Assembly: GCA_016711505.1 (NCBI GenBank)
Contig: JADJSV010000003.1
Span: 62,001 to 126,000 of the forward strand
Length of the DNA: 64,000 bases
Source of the DNA: Bacteroidota bacterium
GTDB lineage: Bacteria > Bacteroidota > Bacteroidia > AKYH767-A > 2013-40CM-41-45
Direction: 5' to 3'
Both the position numbers and the translations under genes were made by a program. The notes under the pieces were generated by a model. That model ran no database searches. It was not told where the DNA came from and saw nothing but the letters and a program-made list of their open reading frames with translations. The first letter of the stretch is position 1. Each line of letters starts with the position of its first letter. Positions 1-10,006 of this stretch are shown one piece after another.

Positions 1-2
1 AT

Positions 3-638
3 ATTGTGAGAGTTCATGTTGGAGATACAGCGATCATAGAAGTTGATGCATACATCGGTAAGAAGTTTAAAGGTGTTGTCACTGAAGTTGCAAACTCTGC
101 AAATGTAAGTGGGTTAAGCGTAGATCAGGTAACAAACTTTACTGTTAAAGTAAGAGTGTTGCGTGATTCTTATCTTGATATCGTAGACAAAGATCATCCT
201 GAAAGAAATGTTTTTAATCCCGGTATGTCTGCAACAGTAGATATCCGCACGAAGCGTGTTTCAAATGCATTGTCAGTACCTATTCAATCTGTTACGACAC
301 GCGATACGACAGGTAACATGGCTTCAGATTCAAAATCGTTTGGTAATCAGGAAATGAAAGACCAAAGTGAAATGGAAGTCAAAGATTCCAAGAATAAAAC
401 AGAAGAAGTAGAGAAGAAGGATCTTGAATGTGTTTTTGCAATTGAAAATGGTAAAGTAAAACTTATTCCTGTTGTAATCGGAATTCAGGATAACAATCAC
501 ATCGAGATAAAAAGCGGATTGAAAGAAGGACAAGAAATCGTTTCTGCACCATATAGTATGATCGCAAAAACATTAAAAGATGGCGATGCTGTAGAAGTAG
601 TTCAGAAAGATAAACTTTATTCTGCCGAGAAAAAATAG
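3..638 (+). CDS. RND/HlyD-type efflux periplasmic adaptor subunit, C-terminal part (5' truncated)
   Basis: The reading frame is already open at the window edge, so this is the 3' part of a longer gene. The visible ~211 residues match the beta-barrel and membrane-proximal domains of membrane-fusion proteins (MacA/AcrA type). The stretch from VGDTAIIEVDAYIGKKFKG to about NALSVPIQSV is the barrel. A Lys/Glu-rich insert at residues ~105-137 is a low-complexity linker. The last 70 residues (VFAIENGKVKLIPVVIG ... SGLKEGQEIVSA) form the membrane-proximal domain. Such proteins bridge an inner-membrane transporter and a TolC-like outer-membrane channel. The transporter itself would lie upstream, outside the window. 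Only 4 bases separate the stop from tsaB, so the two are probably co-transcribed. The GTG at position 6 is probably not the start. Confidence 0.85.
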   Translation: MVRVHVGDTAIIEVDAYIGKKFKGVVTEVANSANVSGLSVDQVTNFTVKVRVLRDSYLDIVDKDHPERNVFNPGMSATVDIRTKRVSNALSVPIQSVTTRDTTGNMASDSKSFGNQEMKDQSEMEVKDSKNKTEEVEKKDLECVFAIENGKVKLIPVVIGIQDNNHIEIKSGLKEGQEIVSAPYSMIAKTLKDGDAVEVVQKDKLYSAEKK

Positions 639-642
639 CCGC

Positions 643-1323
643 ATGCCGCTCATTCTTTCACTCGAAACTGCAACGACCAATTGCTCAGTTGCTCTGGCTT
701 CCGATGGAAAGGTAATTGCCGCAAGAAGCATCAACAGCGGCTATTCACATGCAGAAAAGATAAACGTTTTTATTCAGGAAGTAATTGATCAGGCCGGTTT
801 CAGTTTGAAAGATCTGAATGCAATTGCCGTCAGCAGCGGTCCCGGTTCTTATACAGGCTTAAGAATAGGCGTCAGTACAGCGAAAGGATTATGTTACGCT
901 TTGGATCTCCCTTTGATCGCTATCAATACGCTCGACGCAATGGCATATGGAATGAATGCCGGAAGTAATGATCTGTTGGTTCCAATGATCGATGCAAGAC
1001 GAATGGAAGTTTACAGTGCAGTTTATGATCAGCAGAAAAACAGATTGAGTGAACCGCAGGCAATAGTTGTTGATGAAAATTATTATTCAACTTTCAGAGA
1101 CAAACAAAAATTATTGCTTGGAGGTGATGGTGCTGATAAATGCAGGGAATTATTCAAGACTGATCAGGGAATGGAAATTCAGGAAGGCTTTATGCCGCAA
1201 GCCGAATTCATGGCCGGACTTTCTGAACAAAAATTCAAAAATTCCGAATTTGAAAATGTGGGTTTGTTTGAGCCGTTTTATCTGAAGGAATTTGTCGCCG
1301 GCCCAAAGAAGCAAACCTTTTAA
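643..1323 (+). CDS. tsaB: tRNA threonylcarbamoyladenosine biosynthesis protein TsaB
   Basis: 226 residues, the usual TsaB length. The N-terminus (LSLETATTNCSVALA) and the block SSGPGSYTGLRIGVSTAKGL are the ASKHA-fold nucleotide-binding signatures of the TsaB/YeaZ family. TsaB is the partner of TsaD in making t6A at position 37 of ANN-decoding tRNAs and is generally essential in bacteria. It starts with ATG 4 bases after the adaptor gene, suggesting transcription from upstream. It is convergent with pyruvate carboxylase, and a long hairpin follows about 50 bases downstream. Confidence 0.93.
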   Translation: MPLILSLETATTNCSVALASDGKVIAARSINSGYSHAEKINVFIQEVIDQAGFSLKDLNAIAVSSGPGSYTGLRIGVSTAKGLCYALDLPLIAINTLDAMAYGMNAGSNDLLVPMIDARRMEVYSAVYDQQKNRLSEPQAIVVDENYYSTFRDKQKLLLGGDGADKCRELFKTDQGMEIQEGFMPQAEFMAGLSEQKFKNSEFENVGLFEPFYLKEFVAGPKKQTF

Positions 1324-1374
1324 GATAATCTTTTTTTTAAGCGCAAGTCTACAAGTAGATCTAGGATTAAAAAG

Positions 1375-1476
1375 CTCTGCACTAAATCTGCGAGTTCTGC
1401 GAGATCTGCGGGAGAAAAAAATAACGCTTAATTTATTTCCCGCAGATCTCGCAGAACTCGCAGATTTAGCGCAGAG
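1375..1476. terminator. 39-bp inverted repeat between convergent genes, likely bidirectional terminator
   Basis: The left arm 1375-1413 and right arm 1438-1476 are reverse complements with a single mismatch over 39 bases, enclosing an AT-rich 24-base loop. Each arm is built from near-repeats of a ~10-base unit (TCTGCGAGTTC / TCTGCGAGATC). It lies between the convergent tsaB and pyruvate carboxylase stops, where a bidirectional terminator is expected. A sister of the unit array is at 16128-16172. The terminator role is inferred from position; there is no long U-tract directly after the arms. Confidence 0.6.
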
Positions 1477-1524
1477 ATAATTCCGTGATCTCGTTGTGAA
1501 CTTGCGTTCTTGTGTTAAAAATTT

Positions 1525-4500
1525 TCACTCCTTCTCTAAAACCAAATCATCATTCTCCACCATCGTAGCCTCATTCAAATGAAGCTTCTTGACTTTGATA
1601 TCTGCTGATGCGGTAATGGTGGTTTCCATTTTCATTGCTTCGATCGTAAACAGTGGCGCATTCTTTTTTACCAGATCACCTTCTTTCACAAAGATCTTCG
1701 TAAGTCGACCTTGCAATGGAGAACCAATATGATTGTCGCCTTTAGCTTTAACATGTGAGATCTTCTCAACTTTAGCTTTATGATCCTTTACTTCAATAGA
1801 ACGTGTTTGTCCATTCAAACGGAAGAATACAGTTCTGTTTCCATTTTCATCTACATTATCTGAAATGTAGAGTAAACGAATCAACAACGTCTTACCTCGT
1901 CCTATATTTACAAGAATTTCTTCATTGCTTTTCATTCCGTAGAAAAATGCAGGAGTAGGGAGTGAGGTTACATCACCATATTGCTTATTGAAATTATAAT
2001 ACTCTTCAAAAACTTTTGGATAAAATTTCCACGACAGGAAGTCAAGGAAACTCTGATAGTTGTCAAATTTTTTCTGAAACTCTTCGAATTCAATTTCAAA
2101 GTCAATTGGTTTCAGATGCGCATTTGGCAGATCTGTATATGGTTTCTGGTCTCTGAGAATTATTTTTTGTAATTCTTTCGGCCAGCCTCCAAACGGTTGT
2201 CCAAGATCGCCTTTGAACATACTCTTCACAGACTCCGGAAACGACAGATTTTCTTTTTTGAAGATGTCTTCTTTTGAAAATTTGTTATTCACCATAAACA
2301 TTGCCATATCTCCGACAACTTTTGATGATGGTGTTACTTTTACAATATCACCGAACATTTCATTTACATCTTCATAGGCTTTTTTGATCTCATCCATTCT
2401 TTCTGCAAGCCCAAGAGAAATTGCCTGTGGCTTCAGATTTGAATATTGTCCACCGGGAATTTCGTGTTTATAGACTTCAGCTGTTCCTGCCATCAGACCG
2501 GATTCAAAAGGATAGTAATACTCTCTGACAGTTTCCCAGTAATTGGAAAATTCATTCAGAGAATTTACATCTGTCTTTGTTTCATAAGGTGTATTGCGTA
2601 ATGATTCAACAAGAACATTGAAATTCGGCTGACTCGTCAAGCCTGACAACGAACTTAAAGCAACATCAACAACATCAACTCCTGCTTCAATCGCTTTCAG
2701 ATAAGATGCATTTTGAATCGATGATGTATCGTGTGTATGCAAATGAATCGGAATGTCAATCGATTTCTTCAATTCCTTCACCAGAATTTCTGCTGCATAT
2801 GGCTTAAGTAATCCTGCCATATCTTTTATTGCAAGAATGTGGGCACCGCTGTCTTCAAGTTGTTTTGCAAGATCTACATAATATTGCAATGAATATTTCT
2901 GACGCTTCGGATCCATTATATCTCCCGTGTAACAGATACATGCTTCTGCAATTCCTGAAGTACGTTCTCTTACTGCATTGATAGAATTTTTTCATACTGT
3001 CGATCCAGTTCAGTGAATCGAAGATGCGGAAAACATCGATGCCGCTATCCCAGCTTTTCTCTATGAATTTTGTAACAAGATTATCAGGATATGAAGTATA
3101 GCCGACAGCATTCGAACCACGGATAAGCATTTGCAGCATAATGTTTGGAATCGCAGAACGTAAGGCTTCTAAACGTTTCCATGGACATTCATGTAAAAAC
3201 CGGAGAGCAACATCGAAGGTAGCACCACCCCACACTTCCATAGAAAATAATTCCGGATGACGGTGTGAGAAACTTTCTGCGACTTTCAGCATGTCTTGTG
3301 TCCGTACACGTGTCGCAAGTAATGACTGATGTGCATCGCGCAAAGTTGTATCCGTAAACATTACCTGCTTTTGATCTTTCAGCCACTTTGCAAATTTCTC
3401 AGGACCAAGATCGTCGAGCATTTGTTTTGTTCCGGGAATTATTTTTTCGTTCCGGTTGAATTCAGGAACTTTCGCTGTATGAAAAATTTTCGAATGATCG
3501 ATCTTTGATACATCCGGATTTCCATTCACCATTACATCGGCCATGTAACGAAGGATCTTAGTTCCCCGATCCTGACGGACTTCAAACTGAAAAAGAGCCG
3601 GATATTTTTCTATGAAGCGAACTGTAATTTGCCCGCTTTCAAATTCATTGTGATTTAAAACGTTTTCAAGAAAAAGAATATTTGTTTTAACACCTCTGAT
3701 CCTGAATTCGCGTAAGGCACGAAGCATTCTCCGGCGCGCACCTTTTAATGTTCTTCCTTTTGCAGTGATCTTTACAAGCATTGAATCAAAGAAGGGAGAA
3801 ACCTTCACGCCTTGATACGAACTTCCTTCATCGAGACGAATTCCATATCCGCCTGCATGGCGATAAGCTATGATAGTTCCGTAATCAGGTTTGAAATCAT
3901 TCTGCGGATCTTCTGTTGTTATCCTGCATTGAATTGCAACACCTGTGAAAGTGAGTTTATCCTGAGTGGGAATTTCAATAGGTCTTTCATGCAACCTATT
4001 TCCTTCTGCAATTAGGATCTGACTTCTGACAATATCAATTCCTGTGATTTCTTCAGTAACGGTATGTTCTACCTGAATCCTTGGATTGACTTCGATGAAA
4101 AATATATTTTCGTCTTTGTCAACGAGAAATTCTACAGTACCGGCATTATTATAATTCACAGTTTTTGCAATATTCAATGCATAACTGTAGAGTTTGTCTT
4201 TTGCTTCCTGAGAAAGAGAAGGAGCAGGAGCGATCTCTATTACTTTCTGAAATCTTCGCTGCACACTGCAATCACGTTCGAATAAATGAACGATGTTCCC
4301 GAAATTATCACCCAGTATCTGAACTTCTATGTGTTTAGGATCGTCAACATATTTCTCAATAAAAATTGTGTCGTCACCAAAAGCATTTCCGGCTTCGCGT
4401 TGAGCTTCTGCAAAAGATTTTTTTAAATTTTCTTCGTCATTGATAACGCGCATTCCTCGTCCGCCACCGCCGGCACTGGCTTTCAATATTACCGGTAGAC

Positions 4501-4963
4501 CAATTCTTTTTGCTTCTTCCAAAGCAATTTCAGGAGTAGTAAGTTTGACTTTGTTGTCTTCAATAACAGGTACATTGCATGAACGCGCAACTAGTTTTGA
4601 TTTTACTTTATCGCCCAGCTGTTCCATTACTTCCGGGGTTGGGCCTATGAAAATAATTCCTTCTTCACGGCAACGAGTTGCGAAGCGGACATTCTCGGAA
4701 AGAAATCCGTAACCCGGATGTATTGCCTGAACTTTATTTTGTTTAGCAACACGAATGATCTCTTCAATATCGAGATATGGTTTCAGCGGATCATTGTCGT
4801 TTCCGATCTGATAAGCTTCATCAGCTTTGAAGCGATGCAAAGAATAACGGTCTTCGTAAGTAAAAACTGCAACAGTCCGGATGCTTAACTCAGCAGCCGC
4901 TCGAAGTACACGAATTGCGATCTCCCCGCGATTTGCGACAAGGATCTTTCGAATTTTTTCCAT
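1525..4963 (-). CDS. pyc: pyruvate carboxylase (one-base frameshift in this sequence)
   Basis: ATP- and biotin-dependent carboxylation of pyruvate to oxaloacetate (anaplerosis, gluconeogenesis). It reads as two overlapping frames, 4963-2855 and 2916-1525. The first carries the biotin carboxylase domain (ATP-grasp glycine loop SAGGGGRGMRV, then EVNPRIQVEHTVTEE) and the start of the carboxyltransferase domain (MFTDTTLRDAHQSLLATR). The second carries the rest of that domain (HLHTHDTSS), the PYC/OADA domain and a C-terminal biotinyl domain with EAMKMETT, whose biotinylated Lys is ~35 residues from the end. The break maps to six T on the + strand at 2987-2992. Removing one base joins the frames through KNSINAVRERTSGIAEA and gives about 1145 residues, the normal single-chain length. 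No adaptor or second subunit gene is nearby. Confidence 0.93.
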
Positions 4964-5088
4964 ATTGAAATTCCGGATTTTTAATGACTTACCATCAATA
5001 CGATCCCAATGGGGTTTCTGTTACTGAAAATGGCCGTCTTATGACTAAAATATACCCTTCATCTTACAAAAAATCATGCCTTCAGACT

Positions 5089-5129
5089 AGGATTTATAGG
5101 ATTAATAGGATTAATAGATTTAAGGATTA
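5089..5129. repeat. short tandem repeat of a 9-base unit (AGGATTAAT)
   Basis: About four imperfect copies of AGGATT(T/A)AT lie in the gap between the diverging-away pyruvate carboxylase start and the stop of the YyaL-type gene. The rest of the 215-base gap shows nothing else I can name. Confidence 0.5.
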
Positions 5130-5178
5130 CATGGAAGTAATTGTAATGACTATTGACAGATATTGAACAACGGGTTAA

Positions 5179-7236
5179 TCAATGCTGAAGTAATTTCAAT
5201 GCATCTCCTGCACTCTCAACAGGAAGTTTACATGTTTTATTTTCGCAAACATAAATGTAAGTCTTATCAGGTACAAAACGATTTGTCAAGAGCGGTAATT
5301 CGCTCGTATTGCTTACGCTTCCTGCAAGTAAAACATTGGGTAAATAATGTGAAGCGATCTTTTTTCGTTTTGCTTCTGCGTCTTTTCCGGAAATAACTGT
5401 TTGCTTAAATGGAGATGTAAAATTCATCATCAGATTTGCCCAATTGCTATATGCTGATCCCCACTTCGACATTTCTGAAGCTACATTGGAAAGCATTGTT
5501 CGTGCGATCGCTGTGTATTTCGGTTCTTCAAAATATTCTCCAAGTATGAAAAGATTATTTGCCATCTCAGAGTTGGATGCCGGAATTACATTGTCGGAAA
5601 TTTCTTTTGTTCGGGTGATAAGTGAATGATCAAGATCAGAAGTAAACCAGAACATTCCATTCTGTTCATCATAAAAATGTTCAATTGCTGCTTCAGTCAG
5701 ACGTTGTGCTGAATAAAGCCAGCTTTCATCAAAAGTAACTTTGTAAAGTGAAATTAATGCTGAAGTAGTGAATGCATAATCTTCAAGATAGCCTGTGTGT
5801 AATTTACCTTTGTGACTTTCTACATGAAGTAAATGTCCGGCAGAATTATATGCATTCTGTTTTATATTTTTCATACACTGTAATGCTTCGTTGAGATAAG
5901 AACTATCGCCAAAAGTCTGATAGGCATCACATAGTCCTGAAATCATCAGTGCATTCCATGAAGTGATCATTTTTTTGTCAATTCCCGGGCGAATTCTGTG
6001 TTCGCGATGATTGAGAAGTTTAAACTTTATACCTGAAATATAATTTCCGAATTCTTCAATCGACAGATCATATTTCTTTGCCAGAATTTCATTGTCAAGA
6101 TATCTGACAGGAAGAAAATTCTCTTCTTCCCAAAAACCTCTTTCATTGATGTTGAAATAATCGTAGATCAATTCCTTCTGACGATCATTTGCAATTGGAG
6201 GAAATGAAATTGTTTCCAACTCAGCCTTTGTCCACACATAAAATTTGCCTTCTTCACCTTCTGAATCAGCATCAATCGCTGAATAATACTTTGCATTACC
6301 ATCCGACATTTCTCTTTTAAGAAAACTCACAGTTTCTTCTACTATCTGTTTGTATAACGGATCCTGATTGGTCTGATATGCTTTAGAATACAGACTGATC
6401 AACTGTGCATTGTCATAAAGCATTTTTTCGAAATGCGGAATTTTCCATGCGCTATCTATGGAATACCGTGCAAATCCGCCACCGATCTGATCGTAGATTC
6501 CGCCATAAGCCATCTTTTTCAAAGTCAGATTTACATGGTCTAAAAGTTTGGCGTCTTTATTTTCCGTAGCATAACGAAGTAAAAATGTATAGTTGTTTGG
6601 CAAAGGAAATTTTGGTGAACGATTCGGGCCACCATCGTGATTGTCAAGATAGTTTTTCCATTGTCCAACAGTATTTTCCAGAACTGTTTTATCAAAAGTT
6701 GTCTGTGAAGCAAGTGACGATGTAAACTCCGGCTGATGCATTCCCTGCAATAATTCTTCGCCATATTTATAAGCCTGAGCAGGATTTTCTTTGTAGAATT
6801 GTGCAAGTTTTAATAGCAGATCTTTCCATGTTGCATTCTGAAAATAAGTGCCACCATAAATTGGTTTTCCATCAGGAAGTGTGATACAATTTAATGGCCA
6901 GCCTCCACTGCCTGTCATCAATTGAACAGCTTTCATGTATACCTGATCGACATCAGGTCGTTCTTCTCGGTCGACTTTGATGCAAAGGAAATTATCGTTC
7001 ATGATCTTTGCTGTAGCAGAATCTAAAAACGATTCTTTCTCCATCACATGACACCAATGACAAGAAGAGTAGCCGATTGAAATCAGGACTAACTTATTCT
7101 CTCGTTTTGCCTGAGCCCAGATATCTTCAGACCAGGGATGCCAATCGACCGGATTATTGACATGCTGCTGCAAATACAGGCTCTTTTCCCCTAAAAGGTG
7201 ATTTGATCCGGTTGATTGCATAAACGGCTGTTTCAT
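5179..7236 (-). CDS. YyaL/SPATA20-type thioredoxin-domain protein (DUF255)
   Basis: About 685 residues, the usual size of the YyaL/SPATA20 family. The N-terminal DUF255 thioredoxin-like domain is clear: LYLQQHVNNPVDWHPW, then SCHWCHVMEKESF with the CxxC pair, KVDREERPDVDQ and GSGGWPLN. The remainder is an alpha/alpha-barrel resembling N-acylglucosamine epimerase or glycosidase folds (IGGGFARYSIDSAWKIPHFEKM). The cellular function of the family is unsettled. I chose the ATG at 7236. An upstream TTG at 7299 would add 21 residues ending in LLLVTC, which resembles a lipoprotein signal, so an envelope-attached form cannot be excluded. It is divergent from rplU. Confidence 0.88.
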   Translation of the reverse strand: MKQPFMQSTGSNHLLGEKSLYLQQHVNNPVDWHPWSEDIWAQAKRENKLVLISIGYSSCHWCHVMEKESFLDSATAKIMNDNFLCIKVDREERPDVDQVYMKAVQLMTGSGGWPLNCITLPDGKPIYGGTYFQNATWKDLLLKLAQFYKENPAQAYKYGEELLQGMHQPEFTSSLASQTTFDKTVLENTVGQWKNYLDNHDGGPNRSPKFPLPNNYTFLLRYATENKDAKLLDHVNLTLKKMAYGGIYDQIGGGFARYSIDSAWKIPHFEKMLYDNAQLISLYSKAYQTNQDPLYKQIVEETVSFLKREMSDGNAKYYSAIDADSEGEEGKFYVWTKAELETISFPPIANDRQKELIYDYFNINERGFWEEENFLPVRYLDNEILAKKYDLSIEEFGNYISGIKFKLLNHREHRIRPGIDKKMITSWNALMISGLCDAYQTFGDSSYLNEALQCMKNIKQNAYNSAGHLLHVESHKGKLHTGYLEDYAFTTSALISLYKVTFDESWLYSAQRLTEAAIEHFYDEQNGMFWFTSDLDHSLITRTKEISDNVIPASNSEMANNLFILGEYFEEPKYTAIARTMLSNVASEMSKWGSAYSNWANLMMNFTSPFKQTVISGKDAEAKRKKIASHYLPNVLLAGSVSNTSELPLLTNRFVPDKTYIYVCENKTCKLPVESAGDALKLLQH

Positions 7237-7443
7237 ATTCCTGCAAGTTACCAGTAATAAGGCAATTTGCACAAATACCTGAATTCGAAATAATGACAAT
7301 TTAGGTAGATTTTAGTTCGATAAGTTTCCTTTAAATTCGCAGTTCTGGACTTGAAAGAAACCCTTAAATTCCTTCAAAATTCCAATATTTAATGTTAGTC
7401 AAACTTATTTATAATTCAGCATAAAACTAATTCCAAAATCGAT

Positions 7444-7473
7444 TTTGATAATTGTTTTTTTTAATTACATTTG
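7444..7473 (+). promoter_or_regulatory. Bacteroidota-type promoter of rplU-rpmA
   Basis: TTTG at 7444-7447 and TACATTTG at 7466-7473 match the -33 TTTG and -7 TAnnTTTG elements of the Bacteroidota primary sigma factor, with an 18-base spacer. Transcription should begin near 7478, giving a ~30-base leader before the rplU ATG. Confidence 0.65.
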
Positions 7474-7507
7474 CATCCCTCAAAAAGAGGAATTAAGTCG
7501 AAATAAT

Positions 7508-7819
7508 ATGTACGCAATTGTAAACATAGCCGGACAGCAATTTAAAGTGGTAAAAGACCAACAGGTAATTGTCCACCGTTTGGAAGGCGAAGAAGGAAAA
7601 AAGCTGGAATTCAGCGACGTAGTTTTAGTTGAAAACGCGGGAAAAGTAAAAGTTGGAACACCGGCAGTAAAAGGTGCTTCAGTTTCTGCAAGTATCGTAG
7701 GTCACTTACGTGGTGACAAAGTGATCATCTTCAAAAAGAAACGTCGTAAAGGTTATCAGAAACAAAGCGGTCACCGTCAGGATTTGACACGCATTCAGAT
7801 CAACGCTATTACAGCATAA
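7508..7819 (+). CDS. rplU: 50S ribosomal protein L21
   Basis: 103 residues from the ATG at 7508 (MYAIVNIAGQQFKVVKDQQV), the canonical L21 length. The frame is open 21 codons further upstream, but that part overlaps the promoter and is not family-like. The C-terminus has the RNA-binding, Arg/Lys-rich KKKRRKGYQKQSGHRQ block typical of L21, which binds 23S rRNA. rpmA follows 36 bases downstream, the near-universal L21-L27 operon. Confidence 0.97.
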   Translation: MYAIVNIAGQQFKVVKDQQVIVHRLEGEEGKKLEFSDVVLVENAGKVKVGTPAVKGASVSASIVGHLRGDKVIIFKKKRRKGYQKQSGHRQDLTRIQINAITA

Positions 7820-7855
7820 TTTTACTAGTCATTAACCTGATAAAATCTAAAGATC

Positions 7856-8125
7856 ATGGCACATAAAAAAGGGGTAGGTAGTTCGAGGAACGGTCGCGAA
7901 TCGCACAGTAAACGCCTTGGTATTAAAATCTTCGGAGGTCAACATGTGATCCCGGGAAATATCATCATCCGTCAGCGTGGTACTAAACACATGCCCGGCG
8001 CAAACGTTGGAATCGGAAAAGATCATACGATCTATTCTTTGATCGAAGGAAAAGTAGTTTTCCGTAAAAAAGCAGATCAGAAAAGTTATATTTCTGTAGC
8101 TCCTCTTGAAGTAGCAGAAGCATAA
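7856..8125 (+). CDS. rpmA: 50S ribosomal protein L27
   Basis: 89 residues starting MAHKKGVGSSRNGRES, the L27 signature, with RQRGTKHMPGANVGIGKDHT in the core. The N-terminal tail of L27 reaches the peptidyl-transferase centre. There is no cleavable N-terminal extension of the kind found in Firmicutes L27. It is the second gene of the rplU operon, and a strong terminator begins 21 bases after the stop. Confidence 0.98.
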   Translation: MAHKKGVGSSRNGRESHSKRLGIKIFGGQHVIPGNIIIRQRGTKHMPGANVGIGKDHTIYSLIEGKVVFRKKADQKSYISVAPLEVAEA

Positions 8126-8145
8126 TCAAATTCTATAATATTAAG

Positions 8146-8174
8146 AAGCTGCCTCCACAGGCAGCTTTTTTTTT
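8146..8174 (+). terminator. Rho-independent terminator of rplU-rpmA
   Basis: AAGCTGCCT (8146-8154) pairs perfectly with AGGCAGCTT (8159-8167) around the four-base loop CCAC, and the T-tract runs on to 8174. It directly follows rpmA. Confidence 0.93.
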
Positions 8175-8236
8175 GCCTGAAATTTTTCATTGAAAACTTT
8201 ATCCCTTATCTTGAAATTCTACAAATTGATAGTAAT

Positions 8237-8905
8237 ATGATCACTAAATCTACACTCGATTTTCTTACCAAAATAAAAAAGAATAATAACCGCGACTGGT
8301 TCGAAAAGAACAAAGCGAAATACATTTCTGCAAAAGATAATGTAGCTGATCTCATTGATGCATTCTTAAAAGAAGCAGTGAAGTTTGAAAAAGGTCTTGC
8401 GAATCTTTCTTCGAAAGATTGCGTGTACAGGATCTACCGCGATGTGCGCTTTTCAAAAGACAAGAAGCCATATAAAAATAATCTCGGAGCCAGTGTCAAT
8501 GTTGGTGGTAAGAAAGCAATGAATGCAGGCTACTACATCCATATTGAACCGGGAAGAGCGTTCATAGCAGGTGGTATGTGGATGCCTCCGGCAGATCAGC
8601 TTAAAATGATTCGTCAGGAAATTGATTACAATGGAAAAGATATTCGCGCCATACTGAAGAAAAAGGATTTCAATGCTTACTACGGTGGACTCGATCAGGA
8701 ATACGCTTTAAAAACTTCACCAAAAGGTTATCCAAAAGATCACCCTGAAATCGATTTGCTAAAGTTAAACAGCTACATCGTCTTTCATAAATTCACCGAT
8801 GCACAAGTAATGAAAAAAGATTTTCCTAAAGAACTTGCAAAGGGTGCAAAGATTATGAAGCCATTTTTGGATTTTTTGAATACAGCGATTCATGTCGGTA
8901 ATTAA
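8237..8905 (+). CDS. DUF2461 family protein
   Basis: 222 residues, near the usual length of the DUF2461 (TIGR02453) family. Family-like features are the N-terminal DFLTKIKKNNNRDWFEKNK, YRIYRDVRFSKDKKPYKNN in the first half, and HIEPGRAFIAGGMW in the middle. Function is unknown. It is a cytoplasmic-type sequence with no signal peptide or membrane segment. It is monocistronic, after the rpmA terminator and before a 264-base AT-rich gap. Confidence 0.87.
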   Translation: MITKSTLDFLTKIKKNNNRDWFEKNKAKYISAKDNVADLIDAFLKEAVKFEKGLANLSSKDCVYRIYRDVRFSKDKKPYKNNLGASVNVGGKKAMNAGYYIHIEPGRAFIAGGMWMPPADQLKMIRQEIDYNGKDIRAILKKKDFNAYYGGLDQEYALKTSPKGYPKDHPEIDLLKLNSYIVFHKFTDAQVMKKDFPKELAKGAKIMKPFLDFLNTAIHVGN

Positions 8906-9169
8906 TAAATAAAGAAATACTCTTGTCGATAAAAAAAACAATTCAGAATGGGACTTTGATCCACGTTTAAAAAGTAAATTATTTTACTAATTTGAAGCAT
9001 GAAACTGTAAATTTAGAAACTGAAAAGGTCCGTTCATTTTCATTTATATACCTTTTTAGCTCTTTAATAACGTTTATTTAAAAACTTTAATTTAGGAAAG
9101 AATTGAAAAAAACCATATATTTAATCCAATAGATGTTGCATTTTTTTGTCACAATTAATCATTCTACCA

Positions 9170-9847
9170 ATGGCTTTAATAAACAGATTCAAATTCTTTT
9201 TGGAGAAAAAAACTTTCGGTGCTTTATTGTTGATTATTTTTTTTTCAAGTGTAAGATCGCCTGGACAGATTATAACCACATTTTCAATTAATCCACCGGT
9301 TCTGAATGATACTACGAGTTTTGATATTTATGTTACTTCCAGTTATCCAAGTGGTCCTTGCGATCTGCACATTCAGAGTTATTCAGTTTTCGGGAGTATT
9401 GTAGAAGCGCAATCGGAACATTGTATTGGCTCATTGGGTTCCGCCTGCATTAGTACAGATACATTTCACATTCTGCCTTTAGTAGCAGGGACATATATTT
9501 TCAGATATGATCTTACTTATACTTTAGATTCGGCCAGTTGTACTGGTATAGCAGGGACCAATTACTATTCCACAAGCATTAGCGTATTTCCAATAATTAC
9601 CGGTGTTGAATCTGACATTGCTGACATAAAATATTCTATTCACGGTAATCAACTTTATCTGCCAGACAAATATTCAGATGATGACAATTCAATTACTATA
9701 TTTAATATTTCGGGGTTGGAAGTTTTTAATAAAAAATTATACGGAATAGAGGTTGTTGACCTTTCTGAGCTATCAGATGGAATTTATTTCTGCTGCTTGT
9801 TTGTAAATCAAAAGCAATATTTCATTAAATTCTTTTTACATAATTAA
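9170..9847 (+). CDS. small secreted protein with T9SS type A-like C-terminal domain
   Basis: 225 residues from the ATG at 9170 (an in-frame TTG at 9146 is less likely). The N-terminus is basic then hydrophobic (LLLIIFFSSVRSPGQ), consistent with a Sec signal peptide. The body is Ser/Thr/Tyr-rich with a few Cys and matches nothing I recognise. The last ~70 residues follow the T9SS CTD pattern: SITIFNISGLEVFNKKL ... VVDLSELSDGIYFCCLFV ... FIKFFL. That predicts export through the type IX secretion system to the cell surface. The usual YPNP motif is missing, so the CTD call rests on the later strands. Confidence 0.72.
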   Translation: MALINRFKFFLEKKTFGALLLIIFFSSVRSPGQIITTFSINPPVLNDTTSFDIYVTSSYPSGPCDLHIQSYSVFGSIVEAQSEHCIGSLGSACISTDTFHILPLVAGTYIFRYDLTYTLDSASCTGIAGTNYYSTSISVFPIITGVESDIADIKYSIHGNQLYLPDKYSDDDNSITIFNISGLEVFNKKLYGIEVVDLSELSDGIYFCCLFVNQKQYFIKFFLHN

Positions 9848-9960
9848 AAATTCAGGAAGATTATTAAGTTCTTTTATCAAAAATATGGTTGAAAATTGAC
9901 GATTTTTTCATTTTTCATTCTTGATTAAAAGCCGGTGCATTTTCTAGACTTTCGACTATA

Positions 9961-9988
9961 ATTCATTATTAATTATTCATTATTAATT
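9961..9988. repeat. 14-base perfect tandem duplication
   Basis: ATTCATTATTAATT occurs twice in direct succession (9961-9974 and 9975-9988) in the AT-rich region before the TMTC-like gene. Confidence 0.7.
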
Positions 9989-9995
9989 AATTTTT

Positions 9996-10003
9996 TATAT
10001 TCG
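9996..10003 (+). promoter_or_regulatory. -7 promoter element TATATTCG, 3 bases before the ATG
   Basis: Matches TAnnTTCG, a common variant of the Bacteroidota -7 element. Only three bases separate it from the start codon at 10007, which would place the transcription start at the ATG itself (leaderless mRNA). No clear -33 TTTG is visible. Confidence 0.45.
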
Positions 10004-10006
10004 TGG

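Noticed and set aside
2980..3000. Programmed +1 frameshift in pyruvate carboxylase
   Set aside because: The site is a plain A6 run without a rare codon, stop or stimulatory structure that I can see, and many unrelated genes nearby show the same kind of homopolymer indel.
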